From NCBI RefSeq assembly GCF_036924535.1, contig NZ_JAZHRT010000001.1:4588001-4652000 (forward strand): a DNA stretch of 64,000 nt, in the 5' to 3' direction. Both the position numbers and the translations under genes were made by a program. The notes below the pieces were generated by a model, which made no database searches, had not been told where the DNA came from, and saw only the letters and a list, made by a program, of their open reading frames with translations. Source of the stretch: Bradyrhizobium sp. AZCC 2262 (GTDB taxonomy: Bacteria > Pseudomonadota > Alphaproteobacteria > Rhizobiales > Xanthobacteraceae). Below, in pieces: positions 20,713 to 28,605 of this stretch. How positions within the stretch are numbered: position 1 is the first letter of the stretch; each line of letters starts with the position of its first letter.

Positions 20713-21705
20713 ATGACCCTGCCGAAGAATCCCTCCCCCGATGCCGGGAAACTCGCCAAAGAACTCCGCTCCGGCCACCGCGCGGCGCTGGCGCGCGCGA
20801 TCACGCTGATCGAGAGCCGGCGCGGCGATCACCAAGCCGCGGCGCGCGATCTGGTGCAGGCGCTGTTATCAGACACCGGCAAGGCGGTGCGTGTCGGCAT
20901 CACCGGCTCGCCCGGGGTCGGCAAATCCACCACCATCGACGCGCTCGGCATGTTCCTGATCGAGCGCGGCCACAAGGTCGCGGTGCTGGCGGTGGACCCC
21001 TCCTCGGCGCGCACCGGCGGTTCGATCCTCGGCGACAAGACGCGGATGGTGCGGCTGGCGAATTCGGACGCCGCCTTCATCCGGCCCTCGCCGTCATCAG
21101 GCACGCTCGGCGGCGTCGCCGCAAAGACCCGCGAGGCGATGCTGTTGTGCGAGGCCGCCGGCTTCGACGTCGTGCTGGTGGAGACCGTCGGCATCGGCCA
21201 GTCCGAAACGGCCGTCTGCGACATGACCGATTTCTTTCTGGCCTTGATGCTGCCCGGCGCCGGCGATGAACTGCAGGGCATCAAGAAAGGTCTCGTCGAA
21301 CTCGCCGACATGATCGCGATCAACAAGGCCGACGGCGACAACATCAAGCGCGCCAATCTGGCCGCGGCCGAATATCGCGGCGCGCTGCATATTTTGAGCC
21401 CTCGCTCGGAACACTGGCATCCGCCGGTCCTGACCTATTCGGCGCTGACCGGCACCGGCATGGACACGCTGTGGCAGAAGATCCTCGATCACCGCACCGC
21501 CATGAACGCCTCGGGCGAGTTCGCCGGCCGGCGGCGCGAGCAGCAGGTGAAATGGATGTGGTCGATGCTGGAGCAGCGGATGATGGCCCGGCTGCGGTCT
21601 GACGCCGCGATCCGCGCCAAGGTGAAGAAGACCGAGGCCGAAGTCGCCGAAGGTCGCATCACGCCGGCGGTCGCCGCCGAACAGATCGCGGAGATGCTAC
21701 GCTAG
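20713..21705 (+). CDS. meaB: Methylmalonyl-CoA mutase-associated GTPase MeaB
   Basis: A 330-residue G3E-family GTPase that protects and reloads methylmalonyl-CoA mutase with cobalamin. The P-loop GSPGVGKS is at residues 65-72, followed by VDPSSARTGGSILGDKTRM, the Walker B/switch region VETVGIGQSE, and the NKAD base-recognition motif. The N-terminal helical arm and the C-terminal dimerisation helix are both present. It is 55 bases after tctA and on the same strand as mutA and mutB, which supports a functional mutase unit. Confidence 0.96.
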   Translation: MTLPKNPSPDAGKLAKELRSGHRAALARAITLIESRRGDHQAAARDLVQALLSDTGKAVRVGITGSPGVGKSTTIDALGMFLIERGHKVAVLAVDPSSARTGGSILGDKTRMVRLANSDAAFIRPSPSSGTLGGVAAKTREAMLLCEAAGFDVVLVETVGIGQSETAVCDMTDFFLALMLPGAGDELQGIKKGLVELADMIAINKADGDNIKRANLAAAEYRGALHILSPRSEHWHPPVLTYSALTGTGMDTLWQKILDHRTAMNASGEFAGRRREQQVKWMWSMLEQRMMARLRSDAAIRAKVKKTEAEVAEGRITPAVAAEQIAEMLR

Positions 21706-21710
21706 CCGTC

Positions 21711-21830
21711 ATCGTCCGCCTTGTGCGCAGTTGCGCACTGGGGCGGACGATCCAGTAATCGCAGGAGGCAGTCTTGAATCACATTGGAGCCGGTGAGTAC
21801 TGGATGCCCGCCTACGCGGGCATGACGACA
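21711..21830. repeat. Compound palindromic repeat upstream of the pyroglutamyl-peptidase-like gene
   Basis: A nested hairpin in which TCGTCCGCC pairs with GGCGGACGA around an inner TGCGCA/TGCGCA stem, followed by a second hairpin GCCCGCCTACGCGGGC. The element occupies the whole gap between meaB and the next gene and ends about 12 bases before its TTG start. Confidence 0.75.
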
Positions 21831-21841
21831 GGGTCGGGCAA

Positions 21842-22486
21842 TTGAGCGAAAAACTTCGCATTCTCGTCACCGGTTTTGGCCCGTTTCCCGGTGCACCCTA
21901 CAATCCAACACAGCCGCTGGTGGCGCGGCTGATGCGGCTGCGCCGGCCCGCCTTCACCGACGTCGAGCTGTCCAGCCACATCTTTCCCGTGACCTACACG
22001 GCGGTCGACCGTGAATTGCCGCTGGCCTTGCAAAAACACAAGCCACATGCGCTGTTGATGTTCGGCCTCGCCGGCCGCACCGGATACGTCCGTATCGAGA
22101 CCCGCGCCCGCAATGCCGTCACCATGCTGTGGCCCGATGCCGCGCAAACCCGGTCCCGCAAGGGATCGATCGCCGACGGGGCGGACGCGCAGAGATTCGG
22201 CCCGCATACCGCAAAGCTGCTGCGTGCCGCTGAGGGTACCGGCCTCGATGCCCGCGCCTCGCGCGATGCCGGAAGCTATCTCTGCAACTATCTGAGCTGG
22301 CGTGCGATCGAAGCCATCAATGCCGACAACGGCCCTCGTCTCGCCGCCTTCGTTCACATCCCGCCGCTGGCGCGCGGCGGCGCCGTCAGGCGCAAGGGAT
22401 TTTCGCGCATCACGCTGGAAGAGCTGGTCGATGCCGGCGAAGCGATGCTGCTGGAAATGGTTAGGCTGGCGCGAAGAGCTTCGTAG
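21842..22486 (+). CDS. Peptidase C15 (pyroglutamyl peptidase I-like)
   Basis: A 214-residue protein with the C15 catalytic triad in place: Glu86 in GYVRIETRARN, Cys148 in SRDAGSYLCNY and His172 in FVHIPPL; the N-terminal GFGPFPG motif is also present. It would remove N-terminal pyroglutamate from peptides in the cytoplasm. The start is TTG at 21842, the first possible start after an in-frame TGA inside the repeat at 21824. The C-terminus lies at the edge of the insertion sequence, so the last residues may have been altered by that insertion. Confidence 0.85.
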   Translation: MSEKLRILVTGFGPFPGAPYNPTQPLVARLMRLRRPAFTDVELSSHIFPVTYTAVDRELPLALQKHKPHALLMFGLAGRTGYVRIETRARNAVTMLWPDAAQTRSRKGSIADGADAQRFGPHTAKLLRAAEGTGLDARASRDAGSYLCNYLSWRAIEAINADNGPRLAAFVHIPPLARGGAVRRKGFSRITLEELVDAGEAMLLEMVRLARRAS

Positions 22487-22565
22487 GTTCGTAGATTCCA
22501 TGGGGCGGTGAGCGTGCCCTTTCCGGTAGGTTTGGGTTTCCACACTCGAACCATCGGAGAGCCAG

Positions 22566-23729
22566 ATGCAAGCATCGACCGTAGACACGCCCACCGCCGG
22601 GCATTGTGGCACGATTTTCGTTGCGATTGAACTGAGCCAGAAGAGCTGGCTGGTAACGCTGCACAGTCCGGACAAAGGCAAGATGTCGCGTCACAAGCTG
22701 GAGGGCGGCGATCATGCTGCGCTGCTGGCGCTGATCGGTCAGGTTCGGGAGCGGGCGGCCCGGGCGCTGGGAGCCGTTCCGGCGGTGGTGAGCTGCTACG
22801 AAGCGGGCTACGACGGGTTCTGGCTGCATCGGCTTCTGCTGGCTGCCGGGATCACGAACTACGTGTTTGACCCTGCGAGCATAGCGGTGGATCAGCGGGC
22901 ACGGCGGGTGAAGACCGACCGGATCGATGGCGAGAAGATGCTACGGACGCTGATGGCGTATCTGCGCGGTGAGCCGCAGGTGGTGCGGATCGTGCGGGCA
23001 CCTGCGCCGGAGCAAGAGGACGCCCGCCGCACCAGCCGTGAACGCGGCCGGCTGATCAAGGAGCAAACCGCGCACACCACCCGGATCAAGGCGCTGCTGC
23101 GATTGTTGGGCATGGCGGTGGGGAACCCGCGCCGGCGTGACTGGCTGAGCTGGCTTTCGGCGCAGCGGGATTGGCAGGGCCAGGCGGTGCCGCCACGGAT
23201 GCTGGCGGAGATCAGGCACGAGCACGCACGGCTGATGCTGGTGCGCGAACGGCTCGAGGAACTCGCACAGGCGTCGGCTCAAGCGGATCCGGCACCTGCG
23301 GCGGCGCAGATGACCGAGCGCAGCGAACTGTTGCTCCGGCTCAAATGCCTCGGTCCGGCGTTCGCGACGACGCTGACCAGCGAGGTGTTCTACAAGGACT
23401 TTCGTAATCGGCGTGAGGTCGCGAGCTATTTCGGGCTGACGCCCAGTCCATGGCAGAGCGGCGGGACCGACCGCGACCAGGGCATCAGCAAGGCGGGCAA
23501 TCCACGCGCCCGCTGCGCCGCGATCGAACTGGCCTGGCTGTGGCTGCGGCATCAGCCGGAGAGTGCGCTCACCCGATGGTTCCGCAGCCGCACCCACAAC
23601 AATGCCAGCAAGCGCAACAAGCGCATCGCCATCGTGGCCTTGGCGCGCAAGCTGATGGTGGCGCTCTGGCGCTACCTCACAACCGGCATGGTTCCCGAAG
23701 GAGCCGTGCTCAAGGCCGCGAAGGCGTAA
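22566..23729 (+). CDS. IS110/IS1111-family transposase
   Basis: A 387-residue DEDD transposase of normal length. The N-terminal RuvC-like domain begins IFVAIELSQKSWLV, with glutamate 22 where most family members have aspartate, and continues to RRVKTDRIDGEKML with the later acidic residues. The C-terminal transposase_20 part has GLTPSPWQSGGTDRDQGISK and AGNPRARCAAIELAW. GGAGAGCCAG gives a good ribosome-binding site. The frame is intact, so the element may be active. These enzymes use an element-encoded guide RNA to pair donor and target DNA. Confidence 0.92.
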   Translation: MQASTVDTPTAGHCGTIFVAIELSQKSWLVTLHSPDKGKMSRHKLEGGDHAALLALIGQVRERAARALGAVPAVVSCYEAGYDGFWLHRLLLAAGITNYVFDPASIAVDQRARRVKTDRIDGEKMLRTLMAYLRGEPQVVRIVRAPAPEQEDARRTSRERGRLIKEQTAHTTRIKALLRLLGMAVGNPRRRDWLSWLSAQRDWQGQAVPPRMLAEIRHEHARLMLVRERLEELAQASAQADPAPAAAQMTERSELLLRLKCLGPAFATTLTSEVFYKDFRNRREVASYFGLTPSPWQSGGTDRDQGISKAGNPRARCAAIELAWLWLRHQPESALTRWFRSRTHNNASKRNKRIAIVALARKLMVALWRYLTTGMVPEGAVLKAAKA

Positions 23730-23835
23730 ACGTTTCAAGCAACGCGTCAGCGTCGCGGCGTCGGCCGCGGTCAGCGCGGAATGGATGATGACCGTGCCAC
23801 CCTTGGGCCAAATCAACAGGCCGCTTCGTAGATGG

Positions 23836-23930
23836 GTCTCATCCTCATGGCTTCCTCGCCGCATGCATGCGGAATGTGGGTACCGGGCTGCAAAACGCCC
23901 GACCGGATATGAGGTGATGCAGTGAGATGC
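23836..23930 (+). ncRNA. Candidate IS guide RNA (bridge/seek RNA)
   Basis: Downstream of the transposase a nested fold can be drawn: TCTCA (23837-23841) with TGAGA (23923-23927), CCTCAT (23843-23848) with ATGAGG (23909-23914), and inside them two hairpins, CCGCA-TGCA-TGCGG (23859-23872) and CGGGC (23884-23888) with GCCCG (23897-23901). Two internal loops on a common stem and a position 3' of an IS1111-type transposase match what is known for these RNAs. Exact ends are not visible from sequence. Confidence 0.45.
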
Positions 23931-24080
23931 TGCATAAATCGCCGGAAGCCAGTTCCTGAGCGCACCGACCGCGGCGGCACGCTGCGCTACGCATGGCTCC
24001 GCGCGCCGCCGCTCCACCGAATGCAAAAAATCACATCCAAGCCCCGGTCGGGATGCTTGACTCAAAAGCCCTCATATGAG

Positions 24081-24165
24081 GGTGGGCAAAGCGAAGCGTG
24101 CCCACTATTTCGTCCAGCAAATTGAAACGGTGGGCACGGCGCAAGTGCGCCTTTGCCCTCCCTAG
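24081..24165. repeat. Palindromic repeat (TGCCCACC family) at the insertion-sequence edge
   Basis: Contains GGTGGGCAAAG, CGTGCCCAC, CGGTGGGCACGGCGCAAG and TTTGCCCTCCC, an inverted arrangement related to 4376-4440 and 52984-53070. The insertion sequence ends next to it, consistent with IS110-group elements choosing repeated palindromes as targets. The remaining bases up to the next gene (24166-24333) show nothing recognisable. Confidence 0.7.
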
Positions 24166-24333
24166 GGACTTCGCTTGGCCGAGACGACGTGGATTGATTG
24201 TCGCACCCAACATTAACCCTACCCCGAACAATCACCGCGTTCCCCCCTGGTCTTCACCATGCCCGGCCGCATTTTCGCGATACCTATGAAGGCGCGGATG
24301 CCGCGATCTGCATTGCGCGAGGACCATTCAACC

Positions 24334-25704
24334 ATGCATGTCAGCCGACGCAATCTCATTGGAACATCCGCCGCCGGCGTCGCGGGTGCGCTGGCGATCT
24401 CGCCGGATGCCGCGCGCGCGGCGCCCCTCACCTCCACGCTCGGCCGCGACGTCACGCAGTATGGCGTGCGTCCCGGCAGCCCCGACGATCAAACCGCAAA
24501 ACTGCAGCGCGCGATCGACGAAGCCGCGCGCGCACAAGCGCCGCTGGCGTTGCCGCCGGGAATCTATCGCGCCGGCATGCTTCGCCTGCAAAGCGGCACG
24601 CAACTCGTCGGCGTACGCGGCGCGACCAGGCTCATATTCAATGGCGGCGCCTCGATGCTGCAGAGCGAAGGTGCCAACAATATCGGCCTGACCGGCATCA
24701 CCTTCGACGGCGGCGGCATTGCGCTGCCGGAGCGGCGCGGTCTCGTGCACTGCCTCGGCGGCCGCGACGTCCGTATCGTCGACTGCGAAATATCGGGCAG
24801 CGGCGGCAACGGCATCTGGCTCGAGCAGGTCTCGGGCGACATTTCCGGCAACATCTTCAGGAAGATCGCGACCACGGCGGTGGTCTCGTTCGATGCGCTG
24901 GGCCTGATCGTCTCGCGCAACACCATCACCGACACCAACGACAACGGCATCGAGATCCTGCGCACGGCGATCGGCGATGACGGCACGCTCGTTCTCGACA
25001 ACCGCATCGAGGACATCAAGGCCGGCCCCGGCGGCTCCGGCCAATATGGCAACGCCATCAATGCATTCCGCGCCGGCAATGTGATCGTGCGCGGCAACCG
25101 CATCAGGAATTGCGACTACTCCGCGGTGCGCGGCAATTCAGCCTCCAACATCCACATCACGGACAACAGCGTCAGCAATGTCCGCGAGGTCGCGCTCTAT
25201 TCGGAGTTTTCGTTCGAGGGTGCCGTCATCGCCAACAACACCGTCGATGGCGCGGCCGTCGGCGTCTCCGTGTGCAATTTCAACGAAGGCGGCCGCATCG
25301 CCGTCGTGCAGGGCAACATCATCCGCAATCTGCTGCCGAAGCGGCCGATCGGCACCGCGCCCGATGACGACGCCGGGATCGGCATCTATGTCGAGGCGGA
25401 TTCATCCGTGACCGGCAACGTGATCGAAAACGCGCCTTCGTTCGGCATCATTGCCGGTTGGGGCAAGTATCTCCGCGATGTCGCGATCACCGGCAATGTG
25501 ATCCGCAACGCCTTCGTCGGTGTCGGCGTGTCGGTAATGCCCGGCGCCGGCACGGCGCTGGTCAACAACAACATGATTTCGGAAACCCCGCGCGGCGCCG
25601 TGGTCGGGCTCGATCACGCCCGTACCATCACGACCGATCTTTCAGCCGAAGGCGCCCAACGCTACGCGCAGGTGGTGGTCGGGGGCAACGCGGTAAGGCG
25701 CTAG
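24334..25704 (+). CDS. Tat-exported right-handed beta-helix repeat protein (TIGR03808-type)
   Basis: A 456-residue protein that begins with a twin-arginine signal (VSRRNLIGTSAAGVAGALA) and cleavage near AARA. The rest consists of parallel beta-helix repeats with recurring N-x-I and N-G-I turns (GNIFRKI, SRNTITDTNDNGIEIL, GNRIRNCDYSAVRG, GNVIENAPSFGIIAGW). This matches the family described as twin-arginine translocated repeat proteins, whose function is unknown; beta-helix relatives bind or cleave polysaccharides. The ATG at 24334 is preferred to 24259 because the twin-arginine motif follows at once. Its usual partner, the TIGR03809-type gene, is 2.4 kb away beyond an inserted cassette. Confidence 0.85.
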   Translation: MHVSRRNLIGTSAAGVAGALAISPDAARAAPLTSTLGRDVTQYGVRPGSPDDQTAKLQRAIDEAARAQAPLALPPGIYRAGMLRLQSGTQLVGVRGATRLIFNGGASMLQSEGANNIGLTGITFDGGGIALPERRGLVHCLGGRDVRIVDCEISGSGGNGIWLEQVSGDISGNIFRKIATTAVVSFDALGLIVSRNTITDTNDNGIEILRTAIGDDGTLVLDNRIEDIKAGPGGSGQYGNAINAFRAGNVIVRGNRIRNCDYSAVRGNSASNIHITDNSVSNVREVALYSEFSFEGAVIANNTVDGAAVGVSVCNFNEGGRIAVVQGNIIRNLLPKRPIGTAPDDDAGIGIYVEADSSVTGNVIENAPSFGIIAGWGKYLRDVAITGNVIRNAFVGVGVSVMPGAGTALVNNNMISETPRGAVVGLDHARTITTDLSAEGAQRYAQVVVGGNAVRR

Positions 25705-25909
25705 GTCGCATCCCTCTCGGCCCGCCAAACCTGCCGTTTTTACGCTATCGCACGACCCGCCGTCCGGTAGCCGCCGGTGCTACGATGAAACACGTTGGGG
25801 GCAGCGGAGCATCCGCCCTCCTCGCTTCACCCCCAGTTCGAAGTCTCGACGGACTGGCAGATTCGGAGCGACGTTGAATCAATGTGCGGCGCGGCTTATT
25901 CTCTGGTCC
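25705..25909. other. Intergenic region before the GIY-YIG gene
   Basis: 205 bases. A hairpin GGGGG...CCCCC encloses 25794-25831 and is followed by AGTTCGAAGTC, which gives a superficial T-arm look, but no full cloverleaf forms. This is probably the left junction of the inserted cassette. Confidence 0.4.
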
Positions 25910-26731
25910 ATGGTCAAGCTATTCGACGCCGACAGCATCCGAGCGGAGTTACGGGAACATGGACCGTTTTACGTATACGTCCTATGCCGCCCATGTGGAG
26001 AGCCGTTCTATGTCGGAAAGGGCGTGAAGCTCCGTGTTCTTCAGCATGAAGCAGAGGCACGAACAACTAGAATACTGACTTATAAGCTGAATCTAATCCG
26101 TAGCCTCCACCATCAAGGCCAACACATCGCATATCGCGTCGACAGTTCGTTCGCTGACGAAGCAGGGGCGTTGGCCCGTGAGCGTGCGCTAATAACCGAA
26201 ATTGGCCGTCACGATTTGAAGCTCGGGCCTCTTACGAATCAAACCGATGGAGGCGAAGGAACTTCCAATCCGTCCGAAGAAAGTCGTCAGCGACGGCGCG
26301 ATTCACTTTGGGGGGATGCGAACGATCCAGAGCGTCAAATCGCCAATAGCTGGTTTCAGAAGCTTACGCCGGTGAAGTCGGTCCCTATTAAGCCGGTTGC
26401 AACCTTCACGCGGGCGGCAGGACTTTGGAAGAATGATGACACGATAGGCATGAAACCGAGGCAGGCAGGGGCTATCGTGGCGAGTGCCATCGCCAACCGG
26501 GTTTTACTTGAACCCGATTGCCTATTGCCTCGGCGGCTAGAAATCGAAAGGGTTGAATACATCATTGAGAACGGCGTTGGGCGGGACATGATTTCGAACG
26601 GCATGATCACGCTGCACGACGCCACAGTAACAAGGGAAGTCCTGAGACTCACTCAGCTAGGTTACGCCTTCGTCGTAAAGGCGTTTGGGGCAGCAGCCTT
26701 GCTCGACGCGGGCGTCCTCACTCCCGATTAG
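25910..26731 (+). CDS. GIY-YIG endonuclease-domain protein (LEM-3-like)
   Basis: A 273-residue protein whose first 120 residues form a complete GIY-YIG nuclease: YVYVL (Tyr21, Tyr23), PFYVGKG (33-38), catalytic Arg42, the metal-binding Glu91 in ALARERALITEIG, and Asn110 in PLTNQTDGGEGT. The TDGGEG ending is typical of the LEM-3-like branch. The C-terminal 150 residues match nothing I know; they include two conserved-looking helices and an IERVEYIIENGVGRDMIS segment. A TTG at 25874 could add 12 residues. The DNA is visibly less GC-rich than its neighbours and uses codons such as TTA, CTA and AGA, suggesting transfer. Confidence 0.82.
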   Translation: MVKLFDADSIRAELREHGPFYVYVLCRPCGEPFYVGKGVKLRVLQHEAEARTTRILTYKLNLIRSLHHQGQHIAYRVDSSFADEAGALARERALITEIGRHDLKLGPLTNQTDGGEGTSNPSEESRQRRRDSLWGDANDPERQIANSWFQKLTPVKSVPIKPVATFTRAAGLWKNDDTIGMKPRQAGAIVASAIANRVLLEPDCLLPRRLEIERVEYIIENGVGRDMISNGMITLHDATVTREVLRLTQLGYAFVVKAFGAAALLDAGVLTPD

Positions 26732-26777
26732 GCTTGTCTAATATCGTGCTGAGAGGAATTCGGAGCAACCTCAAAGG

Positions 26778-26817
26778 GCTATAGCGTAGAGGCAGTGCTT
26801 CATCGGTGAGGCCCGCC
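26778..26817. repeat. Direct repeat copy 1 flanking the UDG-like gene
   Basis: GCTATAGCGTAGA, three bases, AGTGCT, then GGCCCGCC-like sequence (AGGCCCGCC). A second copy with a few differences is at 28039-28084 in the same orientation. The GTG used as start of the UDG-like gene falls inside this copy. Confidence 0.7.
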
Positions 26818-28011
26818 AAATGCCACCGATTTTTCGATATCCTGGGATACAACCGCCGACAGCCAGCATTGGGAGTTTTCGTGTACCGTATCAATACTGA
26901 GACAGGCGAAGTCCTAGTTCCTCACGTCTTCGAAGACGGCACCTATGGTGCAGCCGATCCTGACCTCGGTAAACAACGACACCACATCGCGAACAGAGTT
27001 ATCGCTGCAAGCATCGAGGAACTTAAGGAATATCTCCGCAGAGGCTGGCCGGTTTGGATGTCTATCCGTGGTACTAGGGACCGCCGTCTGATTTCGAAAG
27101 GTATCGTCGATTCCGATCCGCCACAGGACGGACCCGCCCCTGGAGACGACCAGCAGGCCAAGGGTTTCGCCGCACAGCCTCTCGCCCAAATGATAGAAAG
27201 GAAACCCGTAGAGTTTGTTCCGATAGCGCCGGCGACCAAACCAGTCGCTGGCGGAGTGACCGAATATCTGCAGATTATCTCAGCCATGTCAGAGGCCGAG
27301 GTAGTCGCCGAAACAGACAATCCTCGTAGGCTCCTTATGGGGACCCACGTATACAAGACAAAGCGCCTAGATATCGTCTACGCTCCGTTTGACCACATGA
27401 ATACCCGGGCAGATATCGTCATCGTCGGCATCACGCCAGGTAAGCAGCAGATGCGCGAGGCCATCGAGGAGGCCCGCCGGGCGATGATGCTCGGTCTGTC
27501 GGACGCAGAGGTCCTTGCGCGCGCGAAAGTCCATGCGAGCTTCGCAGGGACCATGCGGACCAACCTCGTGAAGCTGATGGATGGCGTGGGTCTGAACGTA
27601 CTGCTAGGCATTGCCTCGACGGCGAGCCTCTGGGGAGGCGACAACCATCGCGCCCATTTCACCTCCGCGCTAAGGTACCCGACGTTCGTCAATGGCGAGA
27701 ACTATAGCCGATCGCCTGACATGAATGGCGTGCCCTTCTTGTTCGATCGGTCAAAGAACTGGCTCGGGGAAGAACTCTTACTGTTCCCAGACGCAGTGAT
27801 CGTCCCTATGGGGGACATGGTCTCGGAGGCACTGACCCGCATTGGACGAAAAATGGACATTGCCAACGATCGGATTCTCGCCGGAATGCCCCATGCAAGC
27901 GGGGCAAATAACGGGCCGATTGCCAAATTCCTCGGGGACGCTGAGGCAGAGGACGAATGGCGCCTTCGCTTCGTGGGCATCACGGCCAAGGTACGAAGCC
28001 TTTGCGGCTGA
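26806..28011 (+). CDS. Uracil-DNA-glycosylase-like superfamily protein
   Basis: A 401-residue protein of no family I can name, but residues 195-400 follow the UDG fold: RADIVIVGITPGKQQ (motif A position, GITPG at 208-212), FAGTMRTNLVKLMDGVGLN, HFTSALRYPTF, LLLFPDAVIVPMGD, and GMPHASGANNGPIAKFLG, where HAS at 363-365 sits at the HPS position of UDG motif B. The first 130 residues form a separate alpha/beta domain (VYRINTETGEVL, EELKEYLRRGWPVWM), joined by a proline-rich linker. The start is uncertain: GTG 26806 lies in the direct repeat and GTG 26881 is an alternative. The gene follows the GIY-YIG gene by 74 bases on the same strand. Confidence 0.6.
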   Translation: MRPAKCHRFFDILGYNRRQPALGVFVYRINTETGEVLVPHVFEDGTYGAADPDLGKQRHHIANRVIAASIEELKEYLRRGWPVWMSIRGTRDRRLISKGIVDSDPPQDGPAPGDDQQAKGFAAQPLAQMIERKPVEFVPIAPATKPVAGGVTEYLQIISAMSEAEVVAETDNPRRLLMGTHVYKTKRLDIVYAPFDHMNTRADIVIVGITPGKQQMREAIEEARRAMMLGLSDAEVLARAKVHASFAGTMRTNLVKLMDGVGLNVLLGIASTASLWGGDNHRAHFTSALRYPTFVNGENYSRSPDMNGVPFLFDRSKNWLGEELLLFPDAVIVPMGDMVSEALTRIGRKMDIANDRILAGMPHASGANNGPIAKFLGDAEAEDEWRLRFVGITAKVRSLCG

Positions 28012-28038
28012 GTTGCAGCCGTTCGGTAATATCATAGT

Positions 28039-28084
28039 GCTATGGCGTAGACGTAGTGCTCATCATCGTCGTTCGTGGCCCGCC
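28039..28084. repeat. Direct repeat copy 2 flanking the UDG-like gene
   Basis: GCTATGGCGTAGA, three bases, AGTGCT, a short variable part and GGCCCGCC; compare 26778-26817. It ends exactly where the minus-strand TIGR03809-type gene ends. Distance between copies is about 1.26 kb. Confidence 0.7.
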
Positions 28085-28605
28085 TACAGCATGTTGCGCA
28101 GCAGCGGATAGCGTTCCTTCATCACGTTGAGATCGAGCGCCGGCAACGGCATATCGTCCAGCGCCGGCGCATCCGGCACGGACGGCGTCTTGTCCGCAAC
28201 GGCGAGCTGATTTTCCAACGCGGCCAGAACATCAGCGGAAATATCGCGACGCGGCGCGGCAGCGATCGGCGGCGCGGCCACAATCGGCGCGGGCGGCGGC
28301 TTCAGGTGCACAACCGGCTGACGGAAGCCCGTATCGCGCGGCAGCGGCGTCGTTCGCCGGCGGCCAAGCCAGGTCAGGTCGATCGCGGTGTTTTCCAGCG
28401 AGGCTTCGCGGTTCAACAGGTCACGCCAGGTTTCGACCGCGGCCTTGGCCTCCTGGATGTTTTCAAGAAATTCGAGTTCAGTGTGATAGCGGCGCCAGCG
28501 CCCGCTCTCGAACAGTTCGGTGAGATGTTCCAGCCGTTGCTCGGCAAGGTTGCACCAGCGCGCAACGATGTTGCGGCCGCGCGCCACGTCTGCAGGAAGT
28601 GCCAT
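28084..28605 (-). CDS. TIGR03809-type family protein
   Basis: A 173-residue cytoplasmic-looking protein. The N-terminal half is helical and charged (LAEQRLEHLTELFESGRW, YHTELEFLENIQEAKAAVE, TWRDLL), followed by a proline- and alanine-rich linker and a short C-terminal tail (DLNVMKERYPLLRNML). I recognise the pattern as the TIGR03809 family, which is found next to TIGR03808 beta-helix genes in this bacterial group; the function is unknown. Here the two are separated by the GIY-YIG/UDG-like insert. Confidence 0.7.
   Translation of the reverse strand: MALPADVARGRNIVARWCNLAEQRLEHLTELFESGRWRRYHTELEFLENIQEAKAAVETWRDLLNREASLENTAIDLTWLGRRRTTPLPRDTGFRQPVVHLKPPPAPIVAAPPIAAAPRRDISADVLAALENQLAVADKTPSVPDAPALDDMPLPALDLNVMKERYPLLRNML

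Larger units (their letters stand above)
22487..24065 (+). mobile_element. IS110-family insertion sequence, IS1111-like layout
   Basis: One transposase gene with a short upstream gap (79 bases) and a long downstream non-coding part (about 330 bases), the layout described for the IS1111 group. Ends are approximate: this family has no flanking target duplication and no clear terminal repeats. Candidate subterminal matches are CCGGTAGGTTTGG near 22533 and, inverted, CCGGGGCTTGG at 24047-24037. The right end carries TTGACT at 24057, which could serve as a -35 box when the element circularises. A TGCCCACC-type palindrome begins directly after the right end. Confidence 0.7.

Noticed and set aside
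25794..25850. tRNA-like segment with AGTTCGAAGTC
   Set aside because: No matching D-arm, anticodon arm or acceptor stem can be drawn.
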